Assembly: GCF_900545205.1 (NCBI RefSeq)
Contig: NZ_UQYC01000005.1
Coordinates: 1-40,956 of the forward strand
Origin: an uncultured Veillonella sp.
Lineage (GTDB): Bacteria; Bacillota; Negativicutes; Veillonellales; Veillonellaceae
Direction: 5' to 3'
DNA length: 40,956 nucleotides
The position numbers were made by a program, and so were the translations under genes. This document shows, one piece after another, positions 34,185 to 40,956 of this stretch (positions within the stretch are counted from its first letter, which is position 1; each line of letters begins with the position of its first letter). The notes beneath the pieces are model-generated. The model was not told the DNA's origin. It saw only the letters and a program-made list of their open reading frames with translations, and did not search any database.

Positions 34185-35018
34185 CTATTCTGGTAAAGAT
34201 ACGTTTTCTAAATTTGTTTTTTCGATAGACTCAATATCACCTTGGTCGCAAAGATTTGCAATTGTTGGATCAATTGGTAAACGGTTTAACAATAATAGAC
34301 CGTATTTTTGAAGGATTTCTTCAATGTGGCTTTCACCAAAGATTTGGTAATCCTTACCGTTATCTGGGCAATGGAAGTAAGAGTAGTTTTCCACGACACC
34401 AATAATAGGCACTTGCATTAAATCAGCCATTTTAACTGCTTTTTCAACAATCATGGATACCAAGTCTTGAGGAGATGTAACAATGATGATACCATCCAAT
34501 TTCAAGGATTGGTAAACTGTAATCGCTACGTCACCTGTTCCTGGTGGCATATCAACGAATAAATAATCGATGTCTTTCCAAATTACATCTGTATAGAATT
34601 GTTTTACAACATTGCCTAAAATAGGACCACGCCATAAAACAGGATCTGTATCGTTTTCCAAAAGAAGGTTAACAGACATAACGTCAATACCGCCTTTAGA
34701 TTTTACAGGATACATACCGATTTCGTCAGCATATGCTTTTTCCTTGATACCAAACATTTTAGGAATAGAAGGACCTGTAATATCTGCATCGAGGATACCA
34801 ACTTTGTAACCTTTACGCGCCATAGTAATAGCCATTAAGCTTGTAACGGAGGATTTACCTACGCCACCTTTACCGGATACTACGCCGATTACATGTTTAA
34901 CAGAACTAAGCTCGTGTAATGGAGCTGTAAGATCTTGAGGTTGTTGAGGAGCGCCGCCACCGCAACCAGAAGATTTAGATGGGCATCCGCCACAATCACT
35001 GCTGCTACCGCAACCCAT
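34185..35018 (-). CDS. Mrp/NBP35 family iron-sulfur cluster carrier ATPase
   Basis: P-loop ATPase that binds and transfers Fe-S clusters. The 277-aa protein has a Cys-rich N-terminus (MGCGSSSDCGGC, then Cys18 in SGCGGG), as in Nbp35-like members, followed by VVSGKGGVGKSS (deviant Walker A), DADITGPSIPKMFG, and VDMPPGTGDVAIT. The bridging-cluster CxxC of the family is changed here: FHCPDNG keeps the first Cys but has Asn in place of the second. Start 35018 is preferred over the GTG at 35027, which lies in the Shine-Dalgarno (AGGTG). Promoter at 35108-35137 with a palindrome near the expected transcript start. Confidence 0.95.
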   Translation of the reverse strand: MGCGSSSDCGGCPSKSSGCGGGAPQQPQDLTAPLHELSSVKHVIGVVSGKGGVGKSSVTSLMAITMARKGYKVGILDADITGPSIPKMFGIKEKAYADEIGMYPVKSKGGIDVMSVNLLLENDTDPVLWRGPILGNVVKQFYTDVIWKDIDYLFVDMPPGTGDVAITVYQSLKLDGIIIVTSPQDLVSMIVEKAVKMADLMQVPIIGVVENYSYFHCPDNGKDYQIFGESHIEEILQKYGLLLLNRLPIDPTIANLCDQGDIESIEKTNLENVSLPE

Positions 35019-35082
35019 AGTAAACACCTACTTTCTTTGAGGAACTACCTCATATCTATATGTAAAACTTTTTTTCTATATG

Positions 35083-35101
35083 GTAGATACAATGTATCTA
35101 C
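35083..35101. promoter_or_regulatory. Candidate operator at the Mrp promoter
   Basis: Perfect inverted repeat GTAGATACA-A-TGTATCTAC just downstream of the -10, overlapping the likely transcription start. A further half-site-like TGTATC-related sequence overlaps the -10. Regulator unknown. Confidence 0.5.
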
Positions 35102-35107
35102 TGTTAC

Positions 35108-35137
35108 ATTGTATCATGTCATATCAAACTTTATCAA
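35108..35137 (-). promoter_or_regulatory. Promoter of the Mrp gene
   Basis: Minus-strand -35 TTGATA (35132-35137) and -10 TACAAT (35108-35113), spacer 18 nt. Confidence 0.65.
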
Positions 35138-35141
35138 TATA

Positions 35142-36335
35142 TTACTCGCCACAGAACTCTTTGGTTAAGGCACCAAGAATTTCCATGCCCTTTGTGATTT
35201 CTTCTACTGTTGGTACTGTATAGCTTAAACGGAATGCATGGCCTTCCCCTGCTCCATCAGCAGCAAAAGCACCACACTTAATGATCCCTACATTGCGATT
35301 CATACACGTTTCAAAGAATTCGTCACAATCTACATCCTCAGGCATCGTCATCCATGCGAACATACCACCTGTAGGCTGAGTTAACTTAACCTTAGAACTT
35401 GCATACTTATTGAATGCATTAAGCAAAGCATCACATTTAGTCTTATATACTTTACGTACATTTTCTAAGTGCGCATCATAATCAATTGTATCAAGAACTT
35501 TAGCTACTACCTTTTGCGTAACTAATGGCATTTGACCAGCTGTATTATTCTTTAGAGCTTGGATAGCTTCGATTACCTTCTCTGGACCAAATAGGAAACC
35601 TACACGTAAACCTGCAGATAATGTCTTCGAATAAGAACCGGCATAAAGAACACGATTTTCAGTATCAAAGGATTTGAATGTTGGAATGTATTCACCAGCA
35701 AAACGAATTTCACCATATGGATCATCTTCATAGATGAATAAATCATATTTAGAAGCAATAGCGTAAATTTCTTTACGGCGTTCTAATGGCATTGTAATAC
35801 CTGTAGGATTTTGGAAATTAGGAATTAGATAAATATATTTACCTTTACCAGACTGAGCGGCTTTTTCTAATTCACTAGGAATCATGCCGTACTCATCAGT
35901 CTTAATACCTACTGCTTTACCTCCCATGTTGCGTACAGAATTGATGGCACTTGTGAAAGTAAATTCATCCATATATACTTCGTCGCCAGGTTCCAATACA
36001 GTAATTGGCACAAGACCTAATAATTGACCTGCACCATTAGAAATAATAAGGCCTTGTCCTTCTGGATTCATCTTATGTGCTTTTACAAGACGATCTAATG
36101 TCAATTCCGCTAAACGTGCATCACCTTGCATTGGTCCATATTGTAATAAACTCATTGGATTAGAGTGAACCACTTCATCAAATGCCTTTTCAATGATTTC
36201 CACAGGAATTGCTTCTGGCGCTGGATTGCCAATACCAAAGCTGATAAAACCTTCTACACCTACACCACGTTCAAACACTTCGCGAATGAAATTTGGACCT
36301 TTTAAAGTAACACGTTCAGGAAGAGAAAAGCTCAT
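35142..36335 (-). CDS. PLP-dependent class I/II aminotransferase
   Basis: The 397-aa fold-type I enzyme has PNFQNPTG (Asn176 region), YEDDPYG (Asp205 holding the pyridine nitrogen), GSYSKTLSAGLRVG with the Schiff-base Lys237, and the C-terminal FRLSYT with the carboxylate-binding Arg. The overall pattern (SFGIGNPAPEAIP at the start, LQYGPMQGDARLAELT) is that of the 2-aminoadipate/LysN-like and aromatic aminotransferase group, without a MocR DNA-binding domain. Substrate is not certain. ATG at 36335 follows GAGG. It lies 52 nt downstream of the TVP38 gene. Confidence 0.92.
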   Translation of the reverse strand: MSFSLPERVTLKGPNFIREVFERGVGVEGFISFGIGNPAPEAIPVEIIEKAFDEVVHSNPMSLLQYGPMQGDARLAELTLDRLVKAHKMNPEGQGLIISNGAGQLLGLVPITVLEPGDEVYMDEFTFTSAINSVRNMGGKAVGIKTDEYGMIPSELEKAAQSGKGKYIYLIPNFQNPTGITMPLERRKEIYAIASKYDLFIYEDDPYGEIRFAGEYIPTFKSFDTENRVLYAGSYSKTLSAGLRVGFLFGPEKVIEAIQALKNNTAGQMPLVTQKVVAKVLDTIDYDAHLENVRKVYKTKCDALLNAFNKYASSKVKLTQPTGGMFAWMTMPEDVDCDEFFETCMNRNVGIIKCGAFAADGAGEGHAFRLSYTVPTVEEITKGMEILGALTKEFCGE

Positions 36336-36387
36336 ATTATCGCCTCTTTCATATATACTAAGTTAAAAATATTACTACGTTGAAAAA

Positions 36388-37125
36388 TTACGCATTAGGA
36401 TCATGTTCTTGTTCCGCATTCTTCTTATTAATATAGTTCTTATATACTTTCCAAAGAATGAAGTATACAACACCTGCAACAAGAACAATAATTCCTAATC
36501 GCCCCATATTCTCTTGGAAATTTACAATATCTGTACCGATAGCTACTTCAAGAGCTGTAGATGGAAACTTACCAATTAAATTTGCTAAGATGTAGTCTCT
36601 CGGTTTAATCTTACTAATAGCACCTAATGCTGTAATAACACCAGATGGGAAGTATGGTAAGGATCGTGCAAATAACATGACCACAAAACCGTTTTTACCA
36701 GAGAAATCATCTACTTTCATCAATACTGTACTCTTAGCAATAAGCTTATCTGCTGTATCACGCAAGAAGTAACGCATAATGTAAAAGCTAATAACTACGC
36801 CTATCGTTTCTGCTAACCAAGAAATAATGATCCCTGGCCACATGCCAAATACGAGGCCGTTTGCGGTAGATATAAAGATGGACGGTAAGAAACCAACAGC
36901 ATTAACAAAAATATCAAGAAGCATACTTACGACCATGGCCATAGGGCCAAAACCTTGAATATACTCTGCTATTTCATCCATGGATCCACTCGTCGCTAAA
37001 TGCCACATTGTAGGATAAAATGTAGGGTCTACTATATTTATGGCAATTAATAGAATGACAAAACCAATGCCTGCTATTAACTGTACCCAACCTTCACCAG
37101 AAGGCTTTAATTTTCTTGTACTCAT
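36388..37125 (-). CDS. TVP38/TMEM64 family membrane protein (VTT domain)
   Basis: An integral membrane protein of 245 aa with about five or six hydrophobic segments. The VTT/SNARE-associated domain covers about residues 60-205: GFLPSIFISTANGLVFGMWPG, a re-entrant-loop type motif, and VMLFARSLPYFPSGVITALG, the second conserved hairpin. The related DedA and TVP38 families are implicated in lipid translocation. The C-terminus is charged and cytoplasmic. ATG at 37125 follows GAGG. It is the first gene left of a divergent intergenic region and probably shares a transcript with the aminotransferase. Confidence 0.9.
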   Translation of the reverse strand: MSTRKLKPSGEGWVQLIAGIGFVILLIAINIVDPTFYPTMWHLATSGSMDEIAEYIQGFGPMAMVVSMLLDIFVNAVGFLPSIFISTANGLVFGMWPGIIISWLAETIGVVISFYIMRYFLRDTADKLIAKSTVLMKVDDFSGKNGFVVMLFARSLPYFPSGVITALGAISKIKPRDYILANLIGKFPSTALEVAIGTDIVNFQENMGRLGIIVLVAGVVYFILWKVYKNYINKKNAEQEHDPNA

Positions 37126-37217
37126 ATATACCTCGTTTTATAAAAAACTAGTTCCATTATATCACGGATTCTATAGAACTGTTATATGTAAGAACCTAAA
37201 CATTCTATTTATCTAAT

Positions 37218-37411
37218 TAATACCAGTCAAAAATATTATCATTAGAACTTTCATATGTTATTTTTTTACTACCCGTTAAAATATTACCATTCATACTTTT
37301 TATTACCATTCATACTTTTATATGCTATTTTTCAATTACTACCAGTTAAAAATATTAGGATTATAAGTTATATAGGCTAGTTTTATAGATACTACCAGTT
37401 AAAAATAATTA
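37218..37411. repeat. Degenerate ~50-bp direct repeat array
   Basis: Four direct copies of a core close to ACTACCAGTTAAAAATATTA. The TACC of each core begins at 37221, 37270, 37340 and 37393, so spacings are 49, 70 and 53 bp; the 70 becomes 51 when the internal 19-bp duplication is removed. The tails also resemble each other (TATATGCTATTTTT, CATATGTTATTTTT, TATAGGCTAGTTTT). A fifth, inverted core lies at 37413-37429. Confidence 0.8.
37282..37319. repeat. Perfect 19-bp tandem duplication
   Basis: TATTACCATTCATACTTTT occurs twice without a gap (37282-37300 and 37301-37319), inside the second unit of the array. It looks like a recent slippage event. Confidence 0.9.
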
Positions 37412-37436
37412 CTTTTAACTGGTAGTATCTATAAAA
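37381..37436. repeat. Long perfect inverted repeat
   Basis: 24-bp arms, 37381-37404 and 37413-37436, perfectly complementary around an 8-nt centre. Each arm contains the array core ACTACCAGTTAAAA preceded by TTTTATAGAT. There is no U-tract outside the stem, so it is not a standard terminator. Confidence 0.9.
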
Positions 37437-37522
37437 TATGTATAATAGCATTAGCATAAAAATTATCGAAAGATGTATAATACTATTATAACGAGAATAT
37501 TCTTAATGAAAGAAGGTATATT

Positions 37523-37915
37523 ATGGTATCAGCAGGTCAAACAGCTACGGCGACTGTAACAGTTACAGAATCTAATATTGCTAAAACAATGAAATCCGGT
37601 TCTTTAGAGGTCTTTGCCACACCAGCTATGTGTGCATTAATGGAAGAAGCAGCACAAGCAGCAGTACAACCATATTTAGAAGATGGCGAAGGCACTGTAG
37701 GTATCTCTCTATCCATTACTCATGAGGCCCCTACTCCACTTGGTGCAACAGTAACTGCTAAAGCTACAGTTAGTGCTGTAGAAGGACGTAAAATAACCTT
37801 TGATATTGAAGCATCTGACGGCGTTGGTATCATTGGTCGAGGAACTCATGAACGATTTGTTATTAATAACGAAAAATTTATGGCTAAAGTAGTAAGTCGT
37901 GCAAAATCTAACTAA
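37523..37915 (+). CDS. Hot-dog fold thioesterase, FlK-like
   Basis: A 130-aa protein of the fluoroacetyl-CoA thioesterase (FlK)-like family of hot-dog proteins, which hydrolyse small acyl-CoAs. The FlK catalytic residues Thr42, Glu50 and His76 map to Thr33 (FATPAMCALME), Glu41 and His67 (ISLSITHEAPTP) with identical spacing of 8 and 26. Two beta strands follow (VTAKATVSAVEGRKITFDIEA in part) and RGTHERFVIN closes the fold. The true substrate is probably an ordinary acyl-CoA or a toxic side product. AGAAGG lies 6 nt before the ATG. One of only two plus-strand genes here; it ends at a terminator shared with ilvE. Confidence 0.9.
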   Translation: MVSAGQTATATVTVTESNIAKTMKSGSLEVFATPAMCALMEEAAQAAVQPYLEDGEGTVGISLSITHEAPTPLGATVTAKATVSAVEGRKITFDIEASDGVGIIGRGTHERFVINNEKFMAKVVSRAKSN

Positions 37916-37991
37916 TAACTAGTTTTACTAATAGTCTATAACTAATTTTACAATACCCTAATCTCTAATTTAACATAACAAAATAAGACAA

Positions 37992-38023
37992 AAATGGCAT
38001 CTATCCAACGATAGATGCCATTT
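37992..38023. terminator. Bidirectional terminator between the thioesterase gene and ilvE
   Basis: Perfect 14-bp arms AAATGGCATCTATC / GATAGATGCCATTT with loop CAAC. The minus strand ends TTTTTG (serving ilvE) and the plus strand TTTCTATTT (serving the thioesterase gene). Confidence 0.9.
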
Positions 38024-38073
38024 CTATTTACGTGTTAGATTATATAATTCTACTACATTAATTTATTAAAAGA

Positions 38074-39096
38074 TTAGCAAATTTTAACTACCCAACCTTC
38101 AGGAGCTTCGATTTCACCATGTTGAATGCCAAGTAATGTGTCATATAATTTTTTAGTGATAGGACCCATATCATCCATACCAGCCGGTACATTAATAGTG
38201 CCTTCTGGAGTATCGATTTGACCTACTGGAGAAATAACAGCTGCTGTACCACAAAGACCAATTTCAGCAAAGTCTTTTAGTTCATCTTTATGAACAGGGC
38301 GATTTTCTACAGTCATACCAAGGTAGTGTTCTGCTACATACATCAAAGAACGACGTGTAATGGATGGCAAGATACTATCGGATTTAGGTGTAACTAATTT
38401 ACCATCTTTAGTGATGAAGATAAAGTTTGCACCACCAGTTTCTTCTACATGTGTACGAGTAGCCGCATCAAGGTACATGTTTTCTGCATAACCTTTGTTA
38501 TGAGCATCAGTGATAGCATACAAACTCATAGCATAATTCAAACCAGCTTTAATATGGCCAGTACCATGAGGAGCTGCACGATCAAAATCAGTGATACGAA
38601 TTTTGATTGGTTTAGCGCCACCTTTGAAATAAGGGCCTACTGGTGTAGTAAATACACGGAATTGATATTCATCTGCAGGTTTTACACCGATAACAGAGTT
38701 TGTACCCATCATGTATGGACGAATATAAAGGCTTGCACCATGACCATAAGGAGGAACAAAGTCTTTGTTTGCTTTTACAACTTCTTTTACAGCTTCAAGG
38801 AAACGACCTTCAGGTAATGTAGGCATTACAAGGCGTTCACAAGATTGATTCAAACGAACTGCATTCAAATCTGGACGGAAGCATACAATGTGACCATCTT
38901 TAGTGTAGTATGCTTTCAAACCTTCAAAGACAGTTTGAGCGTATTGGAATACACCAGCACATTCATTAAGAACAACGTTAGCATCAGTAATTAATCCGCC
39001 TTCGTCCCATTTACCATCTTTATATGTAGTTAAATAACGGTAGTCGGTTTCTACATAACCAAAACCGAGATTATCCCAATCGATATTCTTGCTCAT
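38074..39096 (-). CDS. ilvE: Branched-chain amino acid aminotransferase
   Basis: Last step of Leu, Ile and Val synthesis and first step of their breakdown. The 340-aa fold-type IV PLP enzyme has QTVFEGLKAYYT (about 55-66), RPYMMGTNSVIGV, GHIKAGLNYAMS with the Schiff-base Lys183, the ETGGANFIFI phosphate-binding turn and GTAAVISPVG. It belongs to the longer IlvE group II. Start 39096 lies 8 nt after GGAGG; the ATG at 39111 is part of ATGGAGG itself. Promoter at 39131-39159, so the leader is short with no room for an attenuator or T-box. Confidence 0.96.
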   Translation of the reverse strand: MSKNIDWDNLGFGYVETDYRYLTTYKDGKWDEGGLITDANVVLNECAGVFQYAQTVFEGLKAYYTKDGHIVCFRPDLNAVRLNQSCERLVMPTLPEGRFLEAVKEVVKANKDFVPPYGHGASLYIRPYMMGTNSVIGVKPADEYQFRVFTTPVGPYFKGGAKPIKIRITDFDRAAPHGTGHIKAGLNYAMSLYAITDAHNKGYAENMYLDAATRTHVEETGGANFIFITKDGKLVTPKSDSILPSITRRSLMYVAEHYLGMTVENRPVHKDELKDFAEIGLCGTAAVISPVGQIDTPEGTINVPAGMDDMGPITKKLYDTLLGIQHGEIEAPEGWVVKIC

Positions 39097-39130
39097 AACA
39101 ATAACCTCCATGCTTATTAATATACTTATA

Positions 39131-39159
39131 ATCTTAACACTATGAGCAAGTTATTTCAA
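39131..39159 (-). promoter_or_regulatory. ilvE promoter
   Basis: Minus-strand -35 TTGAAA (39154-39159) and -10 TAAGAT (39131-39136), spacer 17 nt. Confidence 0.65.
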
Positions 39160-39197
39160 CATATTCTATAGAGAACAAAAATTAGACATGTAATAAG

Positions 39198-39211
39198 TTA
39201 AGTATACTTAA
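39198..39211. promoter_or_regulatory. Palindrome upstream of the ilvE promoter
   Basis: Perfect 14-bp palindrome TTAAGTATACTTAA about 40 bp upstream of the ilvE -35 and 35 bp after the stop of the next gene. It could be an activator site or a chance AT-rich palindrome. Confidence 0.3.
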
Positions 39212-39245
39212 GTACAAAATATAGAATACCACTTATTTTGATGCC

Positions 39246-40466
39246 TTATAAATCATATAGATCATCATATCTATAACGATTGGTATCATAAATAATTTCT
39301 ATGTCTTTATCTATAATAAATTTAGTTCGTTTCAAATCATAAGGTACATCGTAACGCGTATGATATGAAATAGATTCTACACGACCAGTACGAACCGCAT
39401 TATCGGATCCAAACGGAACTTTTACAATATCCCCTTCATATATATCATTTCTATCAGTACGATAATAAAATTCCTGGTTTATCTTAAAAATATATACAGA
39501 ACAATACGTATAAATCCTTCTATCAGATGTATGATTTGATTGTAAAAACTCTTGTAAAGATTTATCTCTTGTGTGAGCATGTATAAAATTAATTAGATTT
39601 TTATACCAAGTGGGCACATACTGATCTGTTAGATTCCCTATAAACAATGTATCCTCTTTATGCGCCCATTTAATACGTACTGTTACTATACCACCACGAG
39701 CAGGATCTCTATCAAGGTCATGACTTTCACTAAGACTAAAAGAATCTAGACTATATAGCGTTCCGCCAATGTGAAAGTCAATATCTTGCTTCAATTGATG
39801 AATCATTTGATTATCTACATACTCGCTATGACTATGACTAGAGTGACCAAATTGCTTACTATTACAATCAATGGAAATAGACGCATTCCAATTAAAATTC
39901 AATGTATTTACATCACCATATTCTTGGTACATATTTTTTTGCACTTCAATATGAATCTCTTGAATTCTATCTTTTTCTCGATTTCCATCAAATAAAAGTA
40001 ATGTAGGCATACCTAGGATTTGTCTGAATAGTATAGACATGGCCCTCAGGGTATTATCAAAAGGAAATTCATATATAAATTCCTGATCTTTAGTGTTGAT
40101 GAGCTGCACTTGGACAGCACACTCATCCTCATCATATAGGTCAATATCATCGGAAAATCTACGCCCCATAAGCTCTAATAGATATTGTTTTTTAGATTCG
40201 TCAATTGAGTACTCCTTAGTAGTTAAGGATTCTATTTTCCCCTCTACAGGTTTTGAGATATGCTCCCATTTAATGCCATAGGTAACACTTATGACTTCCT
40301 TGATAGAAATATGTTGTATCTCTTCAATATAGTAATCTTTACGATTTAATTTCACTTCCTTTGGAACGCCATCTAGTAAATCACCATACCAGCTACCCGT
40401 ACTTATAATGTCACAAGATACTACGGTACCTATAAATTTATCTGTCACATTTCTATACATATACAT
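39246..40466 (-). CDS. Hypothetical protein (406 aa) with a C-terminal small beta-barrel-like domain
   Basis: Not recognised as a whole. A soluble, charged protein with no signal or membrane segment. The last ~75 residues (FYYRTDRNDIYEGDIVKVPFG, then RTGRVESISY and VPYDLKRTKFI) match a pattern I know from many uncharacterised Firmicute proteins, with a VPFG-type strand like the PriA N-terminal DNA-binding domain; this is a weak resemblance. The N-terminal part has two FIGTVV/ISVTYG-like strand regions. ATG at 40466 lies 7 nt after AGGAGG; the longer frame passes through that site. It is divergent from the FAH-family gene, with a TGACAAAA inverted repeat between them. Confidence 0.8.
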   Translation of the reverse strand: MYMYRNVTDKFIGTVVSCDIISTGSWYGDLLDGVPKEVKLNRKDYYIEEIQHISIKEVISVTYGIKWEHISKPVEGKIESLTTKEYSIDESKKQYLLELMGRRFSDDIDLYDEDECAVQVQLINTKDQEFIYEFPFDNTLRAMSILFRQILGMPTLLLFDGNREKDRIQEIHIEVQKNMYQEYGDVNTLNFNWNASISIDCNSKQFGHSSHSHSEYVDNQMIHQLKQDIDFHIGGTLYSLDSFSLSESHDLDRDPARGGIVTVRIKWAHKEDTLFIGNLTDQYVPTWYKNLINFIHAHTRDKSLQEFLQSNHTSDRRIYTYCSVYIFKINQEFYYRTDRNDIYEGDIVKVPFGSDNAVRTGRVESISYHTRYDVPYDLKRTKFIIDKDIEIIYDTNRYRYDDLYDL

Positions 40467-40513
40467 AGGAACTCCTCCTTTTATTACTTTGTTTAAATAT
40501 AACAAACAGGATG

Positions 40514-40546
40514 TGACAAAAATGCCTCTATATAATTATTTTGTCA
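40514..40546. promoter_or_regulatory. Inverted repeat in a divergent promoter region
   Basis: TGACAAAA (40514-40521) and TTTTGTCA (40539-40546) are perfect inverted copies about two and a half helical turns apart between two divergent genes. On the minus strand the second arm overlaps a consensus TTGACA (40542-40547) that may be the -35 of the 406-aa gene, although its -10 (CATTTT) is poor. Confidence 0.4.
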
Positions 40547-40624
40547 AAAATATTCTTTACATACCGATTTATATTATAATTAACTTACAATATATGTATC
40601 TTATCTCTTAAGGAGGTATCTCTC

Positions 40625-40956
40625 ATGAAAGAATCTACTAACCGTACTCTAATTACTAATCCCAAAAACATTATCTGTATCGGTTTAAACTATGCAGACC
40701 ATATAGAGGAAACTAGTCTTGCTACACATGATTTTCCAGAAATCTTTATGAAAACATCTAATGCATTGGCGTCTCATCAAGATATAGTTCCCATTCAAGA
40801 TGAAAACCTTCATTATGATTACGAAGGAGAACTGGTTATCGTCATTGGTAAGGCTGGTAAAAATATATGTCGTGAACAGGCCAGAGACCATATATTAGGC
40901 TATACCATTGGAAATGATGTTTCAGCTCGTAGCTTGCAGTTTAGAGGATCCCAATG
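40625..40956 (+). CDS. Fumarylacetoacetate hydrolase (FAH) family protein, 5' part
   Basis: Runs off the window; 110 codons are visible. ATG at 40625 follows AAGGAGG. The translation has ICIGLNYADHIEE, FMKTSNAL, YDYEGELVIVIGK (metal-binding ExE type motif) and GNDVSARSLQ, all typical of the FAH family (2-keto-4-pentenoate hydratase, acylpyruvase or oxaloacetate decarboxylase-like). It is in-frame and intact as far as it goes. The exact substrate cannot be told from this part. Confidence 0.92.
   Translation, partial: MKESTNRTLITNPKNIICIGLNYADHIEETSLATHDFPEIFMKTSNALASHQDIVPIQDENLHYDYEGELVIVIGKAGKNICREQARDHILGYTIGNDVSARSLQFRGSQ

Larger units (their letters stand above)
37126..37522. other. 397-bp divergent intergenic region
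   Basis: Non-coding, very AT-rich gap between the TVP38 gene (minus) and the thioesterase gene (plus). It holds a degenerate repeat array (37218-37411), a 19-bp tandem duplication, a long perfect inverted repeat (37381-37436) and, on the plus strand, two TATAAT hexamers (about 37440 and 37476) that could serve the thioesterase gene. No open frame of note. Confidence 0.8.

Noticed and set aside
37218..37436. Repeat array considered as a CRISPR array
   Set aside because: Units are degenerate, spacers are not unique (they resemble each other) and no cas genes are near.
37381..37436. Inverted repeat considered as a rho-independent terminator or an insertion sequence remnant
   Set aside because: No U-tract follows the stem on either strand, it lies upstream of both flanking genes, and there is no transposase or target duplication.
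39097..39245. T-box or leader peptide upstream of ilvE
   Set aside because: The predicted transcript start leaves only about 28 nt of leader and no antiterminator-like sequence is seen.
40685..40891. 68-aa minus-strand frame at the right edge
   Set aside because: Antisense to the clearly recognisable FAH-family reading frame on the plus strand.

Overview
This window looks like a chromosomal core region of a diderm Firmicute of the Negativicutes, most likely Veillonella or a close relative. Three things point there: low-GC Firmicute-style genes with strong AGGAGG ribosome binding sites; a complete ADP-heptose (LPS inner core) pathway with two heptosyltransferase-type enzymes; and a large biotin-dependent pyruvate carboxylase. 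The genus is inferred from protein flavour and was not tested. Nearly everything is on the minus strand. Only a FlK-like thioesterase (37523-37915) and a truncated FAH-family gene at the right edge (from 40625) are on the plus strand.

Layout from left to right, with minus-strand genes transcribed right to left. 1-5.4 kb: rimP (with a ribosome binding site for the next gene, probably nusA, just at the edge), an unknown 231-aa protein, a small lytic transglycosylase, coaE and polA. 5.5-7.7 kb: rpsT (TTG start), deoB and a Nudix ADP-sugar pyrophosphatase. 7.86-9.79 kb: a solitary, visibly AT-richer gene for an ABC/OLD-type ATPase fused to a TOPRIM-like (DUF4435-like) domain, which is the best candidate for an uncharacterised defence system. 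9.9-13.1 kb: dut, pnp and rpsO, with clear terminators, a rpsO promoter and a structured rpsO leader. 13.1-16.9 kb: an ABC importer (ATPase, permease, two tandemly duplicated binding lipoproteins) behind one promoter whose -35 is covered by a palindrome. 16.9-19.8 kb: an unknown 125-aa protein, an M18 aminopeptidase and a DEDDh exonuclease with a zinc-finger-like tail. 19.8-26.5 kb: two GT9 glycosyltransferases, gmhB, hldD, hldE, gmhA and an M19 dipeptidase, mostly overlapping or tightly packed. 26.5-27.1 kb: nrdR with a NrdR-box-like palindrome upstream of itself. 27.2-34 kb: pyruvate carboxylase, a second M18 aminopeptidase and a DASS-family anion transporter. 34.2-37.1 kb: an Mrp/NBP35 Fe-S ATPase with a palindrome at its promoter, a class I/II aminotransferase and a TVP38-type membrane protein. 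37.1-37.5 kb: a 397-bp AT-rich intergenic region holding a degenerate ~50-bp repeat array and a 24-bp-arm perfect inverted repeat. 37.5-40.96 kb: the thioesterase, ilvE, an unknown 406-aa protein and the FAH-family fragment.

Functionally, gmhA, hldE, gmhB and hldD convert sedoheptulose 7-phosphate to ADP-L-glycero-D-manno-heptose, and the two GT9 enzymes probably attach heptose to the LPS core. rimP, rpsT, rpsO and pnp serve ribosomes and RNA turnover; dut, polA and nrdR serve DNA precursors and replication. pyc, ilvE, the aminotransferase, the peptidases and the ABC/DASS transporters fit an asaccharolytic organism living on organic acids, peptides and amino acids. I see no rRNA, tRNA, CRISPR array, prophage or insertion sequence.
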